From Ampullaceana balthica (Eukaryota; Mollusca; Gastropoda; Lymnaeidae): a stretch of DNA of 64,000 nucleotides. Both the position numbers and the translations under genes were made by a program. The notes beneath the pieces are model-generated. The model searched no databases, was not told the DNA's origin, and was given only the letters and a program-made list of their open reading frames with translations. Positions 36,373-48,064 of this stretch are shown piece by piece. The stretch lies in NCBI GenBank assembly GCA_944989445.1, contig CALYLW010000055.1, positions 310,001 to 374,000 of the forward strand, in the 5' to 3' direction. The stretch's first letter is position 1; each line of letters starts with the position of its first letter.

Positions 36373-39300
36373 GCACCCGCAGACACGCCGTTATTGCATT
36401 AACCGTGCAGACCCCTATCCTCCACCAGCCCTCGCCATGGGCCAGAAACTATCTCTTCATCGTAGCCGGGGCTAGGAGTCCACTAACCTTGTTTGGCGAT
36501 GCTCGACAGCATCGCGGCCCGGCGCAAATAGAATTAGCCACGGCAGATAGAGTATTTAGCCTGGCCTATCAACAACAATGGCTAACTCGATGAAGCTCTC
36601 ACCCCAGTCTCAATACCGGACTGGAAAATCGTATCAGCACCATTTAGCAATGATCACCCAGGGAGGGAGGATGAAGGCGTGCTTCTCTCTACTGTGTTCT
36701 TTACGAGGAGGTCCGTGTAATTGTCGCGCCATTCTCCACAGTTTGGAAATTTATTGCCGAGATGCTCCTTCCAACCCCGGTAGTCATTTGGTCTGTTTAA
36801 AAGACAAACACTTGAAATGAAGCGAATTAGCTATGGGGCTCTGAAATCCACTTTATTGATTATATCTTCAGCATTGTTGCCATTTTAGCCACCATGGTTG
36901 TATATTAAAAAGCCACCGAAATTATATTTAATTTGATGATTTGCATTCAGAATGATTAAACTCAATATAAAATGTTTTATAAGTGCCTTACTTGTATGAT
37001 TGAATCATATTTAAACCTTTTTTTTTATTCCTCATTTTTCCAATGTTTCCGATTAAAAAGAAAAACTAACACACTTCCCACACAAAAAAACAATATATTA
37101 CGTCACATAGCTTTACCAAACATGCCCTTAAAGAATGTTAACAACTAAAAATAAGCAATAATCAACAATTACAGGAGAAAAAAACTTTTTGGTTTTTACA
37201 ATCAAAACTTTTTTGCCAAACAATTTGGAAAAGCAATTCCTCAAATGCCTTGTATTTTATGGCGCCGTTGTTCTCGTGTGGCCCTGAAGTAAACATGTCT
37301 TTTTAACAAATCTTTGGAAATGTGAGAGGTAGTCGGCCAAAATTGGGAAACTGTGTGACCGTAAAAATAACATTTACGTCACAAAGTCTATAAATAGAAT
37401 GTGACGTGTACACAAGTTTCAACTTGTGTGGGGCGCGGAGGGGCGGGCGGGGAAAAATGGGGGTGGGGTGGGGTGGATGGGAGATGGAAGATTTAGTTAC
37501 GAGAGTCCCTTCTGACGGGAAAACCAAAAAATTAATTCTTTAAAGACAAAGTGTAGCGCTTCAAGCGATTCCTAGATGAGAAGATATTTTTAGGAATTAA
37601 GACGTCATAGTAATTATAAATAACAAAACATACATGATCATTTGAACGGATGAACGAATAGGGCAATATCTCAGATATTGTGGTTACATTTGCACTTACG
37701 TGTCTTTTTACACTAAATAAAAACTTTACTCCGAGTACTTCCTCTGAAACATACTAGCATTATTGCTTTTTCGCTGATGGTTAGCATTTGTTAACAATGA
37801 TTATTTTTTTTAATGACAAATGAAAGAACTAACGCCTTCCCCTTCTCCCACCCCAACTCTCCTTCAAATACAAGTCTTTGTTTAAACGTATAGCGAAACT
37901 TTCTTTAGATCTTGTCTGGGGTTCAATGTTTCAAATCATTTTTTCTCTCGGCATTTTGAGTTAAGTGGTGGGGCTGGTGGATGAAGGCGTGTGGAATGCC
38001 TTATCTTACCGCCTTCTTACGCCACAAAAATGATTATGAAACATTACACGCGCCCGTCGTCAGTCTAGCTCTACCTAAAGCTGTCGATACCTGTACAGGA
38101 AACCACCCTGCGCTTTCAGCTGATCGGACCATCAAAGTTGTTTTTAAACCACCCGTCTCGCTAAAACATACAACATCACCCGATACGATTGCCACAGTTT
38201 ATTTGATGTCATATATTACGAGCTGGTCACTGCAACCTTAACTTTGACATTTCACCAAGTGTTATAAGCCTTATACAAAAAAAAACCAATGAAGTTGACA
38301 TATTTTATCAGTTGAAAGAAATGTATGAAAATATTCAACAAAACTCATTTCAATCTTCTTAATAAAAACACTGAGCACACACGCGTTTATTTTGGCGCAT
38401 TATTTTCTCTTGTCATTTTTGAAATACAAAAACCGCTGACGGACAGGAAACGATAAATATCAAGTAGAGTTATGGCGCCTGCTGGATTAATGCATTTCGT
38501 ATTGGGGAACTCGATCACTTCCTCCGATTTTTGCGCATGCCCATAAGACTCGCATTGAAAAACCAAGGAGGGGAGAAAACTTGTCGAGGGGAAATAATTA
38601 TGACAAACGTATTTTACGTCAGTGGGATAAACAAAATTTAATCACCCTGTAGAACACGGCCGGGGATTCTGGGCTGGAGAGTTTCTAGTTGCGGTGTTGG
38701 CAAATAATAGATGGATGTTTTGTTTATATTAAACACGGGGTGGGGGGCACATGAGGCGGGGGTGTGCTCTACATCACAGGGGGGTGGGGGAGATCTGAGA
38801 GAGTTGAAGTGGCGAGGGTATGTCAGGCTGTCAGAGGTCTGGGTAACTGAGAAGATGGTGGCTAAAGTAAGGCTGAGCGCTGGTTAAGTTAAACTACCTG
38901 CAAAGGACGTGTCCGTTTGGGAGTGGCGACTCATGGGATATCAGCTGGGATGGGGCTTAGGGACGGTAAACTATTCCGAAAAATGTCAAGAACATCTATA
39001 TCTTATTTGATGGGATTATAGACATTAATATTTCGATACATTTCACATAACAGACATGACTTAAATTTGCTCAGAAAATCACAACTTTTTAGTGTTTGAC
39101 ATCTCTTGTCAGATTCCGATCTATATCTAAATTACTAAGGAACCGATAGCCCGATACATGTATTTATAATTAGCTTCTTTTTTAAAAATAAATAAATGAA
39201 ATATCTGCATTTGAATCTTCGGCCAAATAAGTATACTTAGCACGTTTTGATACGAGATAAGACTGTTGTTCATTTGGTCACGCAGGACTTGAGTTTGCGA

Positions 39301-39667
39301 AATCCCATAATTGAACATGTCACTGTGAGCATAAATATCACCAGGTGTTGGCCGTGGTGAGGGGGGGGGCTATGATGTCGGCGCCCTGTTGTCTGGCGTG
39401 GCTCTAATTTACTCTTCTCGTGTGGAGATCTAGGGCTATGTCATGCAGGGCAGTGCTGCACCGTGCTGGAGACATGATACGTTCAGGTGCGGCTTATTAC
39501 GAAGATTCTGGTGTGTAGCCACGTGGTGCCCGGCTCAGGACGACAACCTATTGGGTGTTTCTAAGCAAGGAGTTGAATTATCTTCCCCTTACCCCGTCAC
39601 AAAACATTATTATTATTCTGTTTTTTATTGAGTTTAAATAAAACTATAACTACTATATATATATTAC
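36373..39667. other. Long unique stretch, no gene recognised
   Basis: Mixed composition. G-rich patches lie at 37429-37485 and 38736-38790. No repeat family from elsewhere in the window was recognised here, making this one of the least repetitive parts. Confidence 0.5.
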
Positions 39668-39740
39668 TACGGGTTGTAGGGCGCCTAAGGCGCTCACTTT
39701 TTTCAAAAGCCTAATTAAATTATCCTTGTTTGATAAATAA
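39668..39740 (-). mobile_element. Family F fragment
   Basis: GGGTTGTAGGGCGCCTAAGG then CGCTCACTT and CCTTGTTTGATAAATA match the internal GGCGCC block of F2 (26250-26330). A short piece only. Confidence 0.6.
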
Positions 39741-40172
39741 TAAAATATTTTTAAAAACTTTTTTTTAAAAAGCACACGCTTTTATTTACATATAGAAAGT
39801 GCACTAAAAAGAAGAAAATAAAAAAATTAAATCCGTGAACCTATCGACTGCACATAAAAGCGTGGGGCGCCCATCACAACTCATTTCTTATTGCAACTAC
39901 TCTTTTGCATATAGATAAATTTTTCTAATTAATATGATAGTAGCATGTATATGATCAAAGTTGTGAAACTTTAAATGTTTATTAACATTCATATAAATTT
40001 GTATTTATGTTTCGCAGCCTTGTACTTGATAGCGAGCTGTGATGAGGGCCCCACGCTTTTATGTGCAGTCGATAGGTTCACGGATTGAATTTTTTATTTT
40101 CTTCTTTTTAGTGCACTTTCTATATGTAAATAAAAGCGTGTGCTTTTTAAAAAAAGATTTTTTAAAATATTT
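39741..40172. repeat. Foldback: near-perfect inverted repeat with about 130-bp arms
   Basis: The left arm (39741-39872) contains AAAAAGCACACGCTTTTATT and CCTATCGACTGCACATAAAA. The right arm (40040-40172) is its inverse with only a few differences. The loop is about 165 bp and AT-rich. No open frame inside resembles a transposase. Confidence 0.93.
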
Positions 40173-40499
40173 TATTTTCTACTTTTTAGTATCAAAAATT
40201 TTTAAATCAATTTTTCGACATAATCAATTCAATTAAATTACCCAAACTTCGTTGTCTATAACTTAAATGTGATAGTGGTAAAAAGATAGATTATTAATTA
40301 CAAATTTATGTATTTTAAAAAAAAACTGGGCTACACATATTCCAGTTGTTCCTCTTGTATTATCATGTCAATTTAGATTTAGTTTCGTATTACTGAGCTG
40401 TTTAACACCTGGAATGCGGTCACCGATGGCTGGTGGTGAACTCCGGTGACATTCACGTGAAAGTCAAGTATAGCACGGATAGAGATTATATATAAATAG

Positions 40500-40855
40500 A
40501 AGTAAAAAAAAGATTTTTAAAAACCACGCTTTTATAAGCGGTCTAAAAAGAAGAAAATAATTTAAAACTTATAAGTTCAAGTACTTTTTTTTAATATGAC
40601 TAAAAACGTGGGGCGGGCGCTTATGAGGTTTAACATATGCGGCTCACTCATACGCTCACTTATAGATCTCTCTTTTGCCTTCTAACTTTAGAAATCTTTA
40701 ATTTTTATACCAAATACCCGCCCCACGTTTATAAAAACGTGTTTTTTTTTAAATCTTTTTTTTTAACTTCTATTTTTTAAAATTCTTTTTAGTCCACTTA
40801 TAACAACCTTGTTTTTTAAAAATATATTTTTACCTCTATTTATTTTATTATTACA
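40500..40855. repeat. Further foldback-type fragments with ACGCTTTTAT and GTGGGGCGGGC motifs
   Basis: CCACGCTTTTATAAGCGGTC (40525), AAACGTGGGGCGGGCGCTTA (40605) and its inverse CCCGCCCCACGTTTATAAAA (40716) show another imperfect inverted pair. The arms are more decayed than in the element at 39741. Confidence 0.65.
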
Positions 40856-40857
40856 TT

Positions 40858-41914
40858 ACACGCTTTTATTTAAGTCACAATGTTTGTATGTTGTATCCAT
40901 CCTTCCTTCAAAACTTGAAACGTAAAATTATACCACTTCTGATGGTCCTAGAGATCTAAAAATTTTACCACCGATAGATCTTGGATGACAATGCATTGTT
41001 TTAAAATTTCAGATCGATCGAATGTACCGTATTGAAATTATTGCATTTTTAGTTTATCTATAGTCTATATATAAGCATCGGTACCCGTCTGCTTTGTTGA
41101 CATCAATGAGTTCACCACGTGAACACAACACCGTGGTATAAAACGTTGGGCGGGCGCTTATGAGGTGTTTGGTATAAAAAAAATTGTGGTAAAAAAGATG
41201 TGTGGGCTTCAGACGTGAATTTTAAAGAGTTTTTATTATAAGTTTTAAAAAATAGCTGTAAAAACAAAGTTTTTGACTATAAATCCCTTATATATGAGAC
41301 ATTACTAAAAGTAGTGATTATGTTAAAAGCGTGTGCTTTTTAAAAAAAGATTTTTTAAATATTTATTTATTACCAAACACCTCACAAGCGCCCGCCCAAC
41401 GTTTTAAAAACATTGTGACGTGGTCACGGGGTGAACTCACGGATGTCAACAAAAGCAGACGGTACCGGTGCTAATATATAGACTATAGATAAACTAAAAG
41501 TTCAATAATTTAATAACGGTACATTCGATCGATCTGAAATTTTGATACAATGCATTGTCATTCATTATCTATCTGTGGTAAAATTTTGAGATCTCTAGGA
41601 CCATCAGAAGTGGTTTAATTTTACGTTGGTAGATTTGAAAAATCTTGGACAAACCAACAAACAAACAGGAACGAAAGCGAGTTAATAAAACGTGGTTAAT
41701 AATGAAGATAAATTTTAAAATGCATTTATTTAATTACGGTACATTCGATCGATCTGAAATTTTGATAAAATGTATTGTCATCCAAGATCTATCTGTGGTA
41801 AAATTTTGAGATCTCTATGACCTTCCGAAGTGGTTTAATTTTACGTTACAATATTTGACGGATACAACATACAACATACAACATACAAACAGTGTGAGTT
41901 AAATAAAAGCGTGT
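40858..41914. mobile_element. Foldback TIR element with 260-bp internal arms
   Basis: Outer ends are inverted: ACACGCTTTTATTTAAGTCA then CAATGTTTGTATGTTGTATC on the left, against CATACAAACAGTGTGAGTTA then AATAAAAGCGTGT on the right. Internal arms 40917-41176 and 41375-41630 are also inverted and share GATGGTCCTAGAGATCT, ATTTCAGATCGATCGAATGT and CGTTGGGCGGGCGCTT. A third, shorter copy of the arm (41720-41855) repeats the right one in direct orientation. No coding sequence. Confidence 0.85.
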
Positions 41915-41925
41915 AATAAAAAATA

Positions 41926-42190
41926 ATAAACTTCCTGAAATTTACACAAAGTATTCATAATTATTAATCCTCAAATCCTCTTTTTACATCGTTCCCTTTT
42001 CCAAAATTAAAATATAAGCTCAAACAATGACGTCATATAATATTTTACGGCGAGAAACACCACACGCTCTGTTAATCTTGAAACCATAACGATACCTTTC
42101 TTTTTTAACGACAATGAACTGTTGTACTATGCCCCTCAGCGCTACGGAATGAGACAGAATGAGTGACCTGGGCTTTGATATTATTTATAT
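41926..42190 (-). mobile_element. Family F copy F5, partial
   Basis: It matches F1 and F2: TAAACTTCCTGAAATTTACA, TTTTTACATCGTTCCCTTTT, CAATGACGTCATATAAT, then GAGTGACCTGGGCTTTGATA at the distal end. The GGCGCC/CTAG end is absent. Confidence 0.75.
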
Positions 42191-45100
42191 TATGAATTTA
42201 TCTTTTTAAAAATCAAGAATTCCAGAAGATTTGAGATAAGATCCACTGTAGAGCATACCTATTTTCAACTCACAGACCCTTATGTCTGACAGGAAAGGTG
42301 TGACCTACATTAAATCCTGTTTCTTATGAGTTAGAGAACTAATGTCATCAAATGTTATCAGAAAAAACTGGTTTTAATGAATTTATTTCAAAACATGTCC
42401 TTGACTTACTTTTTTTTTGGGGTTGGGTTTTTTTTTGGTTGGGAGGGGGCTGACTTGAACCGCTTACGTTTGATTAAATTTATACTAGAACTCATTTAGT
42501 ATGTGCTAGCGATGTGTAAACAAATTCACACAAATGATCGTATCATCCCTGCCACAAATTTCTTCTCGACGCGGTCAGCCACGATATTTTTAAATTTCAA
42601 CTCACACGCCGGTACGAAATCTTGTGAACTAAATGAAGCAATTGTTTGCTGTTATAGAAATGTACGGCCGATTGTCTTTATCTGAACAGCTTGCCTTCTG
42701 ATATGAAGATAGACCGTGTAAGCTCAAACAAAAACATATTTGAATTTAAAAAAAATTACATTGAGTTTTTTTTGCCCAATGAATTTTAAAGATATTAAAT
42801 CTAGAGCTATGCTTGAATGTCTAATATGTTCAAATTCAATTCTTTCTTCGTGATATCAAGTGTTAAGACAAAAAATTAAATAATTCACCAATTTTTGATT
42901 GCTGATATAAGGTATTTTATGTAAAGGAAAGACAGCCATCGAAGAATAAAGTTTGGTTTTACTGTTATTCGATTATTTAGTAATTAACAACAGCCCATGT
43001 GTAATCAGATGGAAAAGTTCTATAATGAAAACCACACATCAGGTATACGTAATAGCATGGCATCCATAAGCTCACTTTATGGAATGATACAATGAACTAT
43101 CTTTGAGTTCAGTTCATGACATTTTCAGTGACAAAATGATTATCCATGCAGAGCAATATCTCAAGTTTCAATATCGGCGTAGGCTGCAAAAACTTTCAAG
43201 TTACCAGATTGAGTTTCTTTTTAAAGTCTTTAAGAGATGGGAGACTTTAAAATATATTCCATCGATGAAAGACACGATCCATGTGTGTCCTGACTCCATT
43301 TATCCCATTCTATCCCTCGACTCCATACTTCCACCCATCCCATGACCCAACGTCTAAAAGCTTAAAATTCCGCCTCTGTATATTTAAATATGAGATGACT
43401 ATGATCAAATATCCAACGATGAACGCGACAACGATGAGAGAGACAAAAATAAAAACTCCTCGATTTTTTGGAACCATTATTATTTGCGCACCACTCGGGC
43501 CTCAAGGAGGGACCAATTTTCTCTCTCATTCGCTTCAACCGCAGGCAAAAGCCGAGAGACCGAAAAAGTAGCGGCCAAAAGCGTCAGGGGGGAAAGTGGA
43601 GGGAAAGAGAAGATGGAGACGGGCAAGCCGAAAACTTAATTGTCCTCATTGTAATTTCTCAGACATCTGATCTGACGGCATAGGCGGCACGGCACTGGCG
43701 CCAAGACAATGCAATTTTCTGATGAGGAAGAAAATGAACTTAACCCTCCTCGCGTCGCCAATGGGGCTCGCTTGATCTCTGCATCGATTCCTGGGAGGGA
43801 TAACGTGATGATGGCCTGCTGGACGAGGCGGCGTTGATTAGGTCAGCGTCTTCCAAGCACTTCTACCAGATAGGCTTTCACGGGGCCATCTCGCGTTGGA
43901 CGCTTGTATGCATTATAGTGCTGTATGTCTGGGTAGCTCCCTCTTTTCTTTAAACTAAAAGATACTACACTCATCTCCTTACTGAAGTCTCACTCCTTTT
44001 AGGAGATGCATTCCATGGCTATTTTTGAGTACACTTTGTCAGTTGAGATGAAACAAAATATATCGATGTAATTTTTATGTTCGCTGTCGAGTTTCCTTTT
44101 AATAAAGGGTTTGACGCCTGTCACATACGTTCATTTGAACACTTAGTTGGTGTTGTGTTTAGGTCTTTGATGTTTGTCTATGTGTGTAGAGTTGTAAGGC
44201 GATCAATTCAAGCGTGAGTTGTCTGCTGAGAACACCACGCGACGGGAGTTTTTCTAGCCAGTCAACGTCATCTAGTCTAGTCGACGTCACGTTCTCAATT
44301 TGGGGGGTGGGTGGTGTTGAATAAAATTGAGATTGTTGATGATTGAAATAACATTTATTTCCATTTTGACCCTTACACTGCAGATTAATGCTATTTGTTA
44401 CTCTTTGACGCGGTCTGGACTAGCATCCAGTCTCCTGTCTACCAGTCGGTTTTTGCCTCCACGATGATCTAGTCTAGCTGTAGGGACTTATCAAAAACAT
44501 AAGAAAAAATCGGCTTTTTAAGTAAGATGATCGGCGATAAAACTTCTTTTAAGAACTCGGCCTTTTATCGGGTGTCCGATTGGTGGTCACTTTTAAGAAA
44601 ATATCGAACTTTGACAGTCGACCGAGTATACTAATTTTAAGTTTTATTATCTATTGCATTGAGTTAAACAAATTTGTATTTCACAGTTTTTGTAATGAAC
44701 AAGACGGTTCAAAAGAATACATAAAAATAAGACTGCTGCTCTCTTACACGGCCTGGGATGCGTAGAGGACAGGTGGAGGTTTTTTTTTCTCTCTTTCTTT
44801 TCTTGGTTCTTAGAGGAGGAAGGGGTCTGGAAAATGAGGCTAACTATTAAAAGCAACGCCCCGTGGTGGCAATTAAGTCTCCGAAATGAAGGGGGATTAC
44901 TCTATAATCTTCATTACAAGCCCGGCAATCCCTCAACTTTAGCGGGCTGGTGTCGCAGATCTGAGAGTAGCGGCCCCTACAGACGGCCGCACCACGCTTG
45001 TGCGCTGAAAACTCAAGTGGAAGATCTTACACTCGCCCAGGATAATATTTTATAGGGAAGTAAACAGCGGTCATTGGTGCTAGAGGTCATCAATTCAACC

Positions 45101-45336
45101 AGAACCCTGACTACATATCTTCGACTATATTAGTCAAAGAAAGACACACAAAATGGGGTCTAAGAAGAGATAATTCAAACGACTAAGTACAACTAATAGA
45201 TCACTCAAAAACTTAAGCATCTTCCTAATTAATTTAAATTTTTCTCGTATAGCTTAAAGAATCTCTTCCCTACACCATTGTAGAATTGTATATATGTTGC
45301 ATGAATATCACCTCCTGATAAAATCATTAGATCATA
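42191..45336. other. Long unique stretch, no gene recognised
   Basis: Moderate-GC blocks lie at 43480-43900 and 44840-45060, in otherwise AT-rich sequence. Short open frames here resemble no family. T and G homopolymers occur at 42411-42450. Confidence 0.5.
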
Positions 45337-45744
45337 GGGACCGTCCATAAATGACGTCACGCAACTTTGGTCGATTTTTCACTCCCACTCCCCTCTCCCC
45401 TCGTCACGCATCGTCACAATATGACATCAAAAAACTTTACCCCCCCCCCACCATAAAAGCCTTATCTTCTATTTGAAAATAAACATGTTTCAAATCACAC
45501 TTTTGTAATTTAAGTATGTATATAGTGTAAGGTTGCACTCTAATATCATAAAACGCATGAAGCCATGTAAAATGGTATAAAATAAATTGTAAGAAATCAA
45601 ATATTTAAGAGGAACTTTTATTTAAATTTAAGAGCTTTGATGTGAAGTTACATTTCTTAAAATCCCCCCTCCCCTCGTCACACATCGTCACAAATGTGTG
45701 GACCCCCCTCCCATAGGTGCGTGGCGTCATTTATGGACGACCCC
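45337..45744 (-). mobile_element. Family T MITE, copy T3 (408 bp)
   Basis: The ends are GGGACCGTCCATAAATGACG and the inverse of GGGGTCGTCCATAAATGACG. The left end carries the ACTTTGGTCGATTTTTCAC variant that marks the right end of T1, and the right end carries the GGTGCGTGGC-type variant of T1's left, so T3 is inverted relative to T1. The interior is short and AT-rich (AAAGCCTTATCTTCTATTTG). ATA flanks both ends (45334-45336, 45745-45747) and could be a 3-bp duplication. Confidence 0.88.
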
Positions 45745-46956
45745 ATAATTCTTTTCCATTCGTTACCCAGTATGGCTTTAGTTAATTCAAAGTGTCTAGT
45801 GTCTTAATGACTATGTTAACGTTAATCCCATTTAAACTCATGTGATCAAATTCTCGATGTTGTCCACCATCTTAAACAGTGATTCTATTGAGAGTCTATT
45901 TACTGCTGTAAATTAACTTTGAAATGGCCGCAGCCACACATTTTTTTACCTCATCAACTGGTAGCAATGACTGCTACAATTGTCCTTATTGGATACGCTA
46001 CCATTCTCTCAATGAACCCTCCCGATGGCATTCTCTCATCTATCATTGTTTGTCTCCTTCACTCTCTCTAACACGTGCTTCACGACGAGAGTGCTGCTAT
46101 ATATATTGCTCTTCAAAGTATGTTAGCATTTTGGTTTGGAGACTTCCACGAGGTAAGAGCACCTCCACGTGATACACCAATAGGTCACGCTCCCGGTAAA
46201 TTGGCTCATGTCGTAATCTCGTTCTCACCTCGATGATTCCCCGGCTCACAACGAGCCAGGAGGTCCAACGAGAGGGAACGCGTCACAAAAGGAACCTATC
46301 ATAGCCCGAGACGAGAAGCGAGGGGTTTAGGAAATGGGAATGTAAACATTTTGTGACACTCGCGTGAGAAAAGGCGTCTGAAAAGCCTCTGCCTCGGAAG
46401 TTCCACAGCACGAAATATGATGCGATTTTGACTAGGGTCTAATTTTGTTGCTAGTTTGGCTTGTCGGAACACCGGGCAACATATGGGAGAATGGTATCCA
46501 GCAAAGTATGCTAAACCTCAGTGCCAGATTTCACCGCTAAAACCGACTGAAAGATAAATAAACTGATTTATGTCATCAGTGCCAACTTTAAGGCAAAGTA
46601 AATTTGTTAAAAACCCAAACTTTATTCTATTGGTGCCTTGCATACTACTAATGACACAGTATCTGAAAAATTTACATTTTTTTAAAAAAGCAAACTTAAA
46701 AGTTATTGACAGACTCCATGAGTTCGACAACCTTCCCGGGACACAACAATGTACTTTCTTTGCATAATTACACTTGAAATCTGATTTCACCTGATCAAAA
46801 AAATCAATGTAAAATAACATCTTACTTTATTCTCTTACTCTAGTCAGTATTTGTCCATAGGTTCAATATTTTTAATGTTCATTTCATCTAGATTCGTTTT
46901 TTTTTATCTCTGTTCAAAATAAAATTTCTTCCCCGACTCCTGCAACCCGATTGGTT
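45745..46956. other. No recognisable feature
   Basis: A moderately GC-rich unique block at 46140-46480 and AT-rich remainder. No homology recognised. Confidence 0.5.
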
Positions 46957-47091
46957 GATAAGAACACATTTAAATGAACTCGTGATAAGAACTTATTTAA
47001 ATCAACTCGTGATAAGAACACATTGAAATGAACTCGTGATAAGAACACATTTAAATGAACTCGTGATAAGAACACATTTAAATGAACTCGT
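46957..47091 (+). repeat. 27-bp minisatellite, 5 units
   Basis: The unit is GATAAGAACACATTTAAATG then AACTCGT. Exactly 135 bp. Unit 2 has TTATTTAAATCAAC, unit 3 has CATTGAAATG, and the last two are identical. Confidence 0.95.
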
Positions 47092-48064
47092 CAATTCCAA
47101 TAGATCTAAAAATAAAGTCAATACTTGCCACTGAGACATACATTATATTCATCTAAATCTCTTTAAATGATTACATTCGTTTTCTCTAGAAACAGTGTAT
47201 CCATCATTTAACACGATTCCACGAGTGTAGAGTGTAAGGCTTAGAGTTTTGTTTTTAAATAGTTGAAAATAAACAGACGTAACATGAATGGATAGCACCG
47301 TATCTGAGGGACCTCGCAATCAAAGATTGTTTACAATATTAAAGCGGACTCTTGAGCCCCACAAATGACTCTCGCATTGTGCTCAGGCCGCTAACTTATG
47401 TAAATTATTAAACTGACCGATTTGAATCTCAAAGCCCCTTTGTCATCGTGACCACCACTGAGACACTTGTCTGTTTAACTCCTGGTCAGTTATTTCGTCC
47501 TCTGTATAGTTTCCCACGGTGTAAGACTAATCGTATATCGTGGTGTGTAACACTTGCGTCTAATGACTCCCTACTGATCACTGCAAACAGGCGTGTATTG
47601 TATTAGACAGACAAGACTCATCTTGGAAGTTATCAGTTGCCATGGTAACGTAAACAAGGTGTTAGGAACCAGGAAATACCTATAGCATGGGGGGTGGGTA
47701 GGAAGCGTTGAAGAGAAAGGGGGGCAATGTTCCTGGTTCCGGTCATCGATGTTAACCAGTTGGTCAGTTGAACTGACCGTGGGAAACAAGTTTGAAAGTC
47801 TGTCTCATGCAGCATTATTATAGTTATTTGTTTGATAATATTACAAAGATGAATATAAACATTTCATATAATTTAAAGATATTTTTCCTTTTGTTCTGGT
47901 TGAACTTTTGTTGACAATATTTTAAAAGGTCATCAGTCTAAGATAGTATAGTATAGAGAAAACTATACAGGAAGCTCATATGCTTGAATTATAGCAGTAA
48001 CTAGACTTTTCATTTTATTTGAAAAATTATAGACACTGACTCTGTGGGAAACTTAACACTTATA
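47092..48064. other. No recognisable feature
   Basis: Unique-looking sequence, no gene recognised. Confidence 0.5.

Noticed and set aside
35787..36593. 268-codon plus-strand frame
   Set aside because: Runs through a 32-36-bp array; low-complexity, and the unique tail shows no family resemblance.
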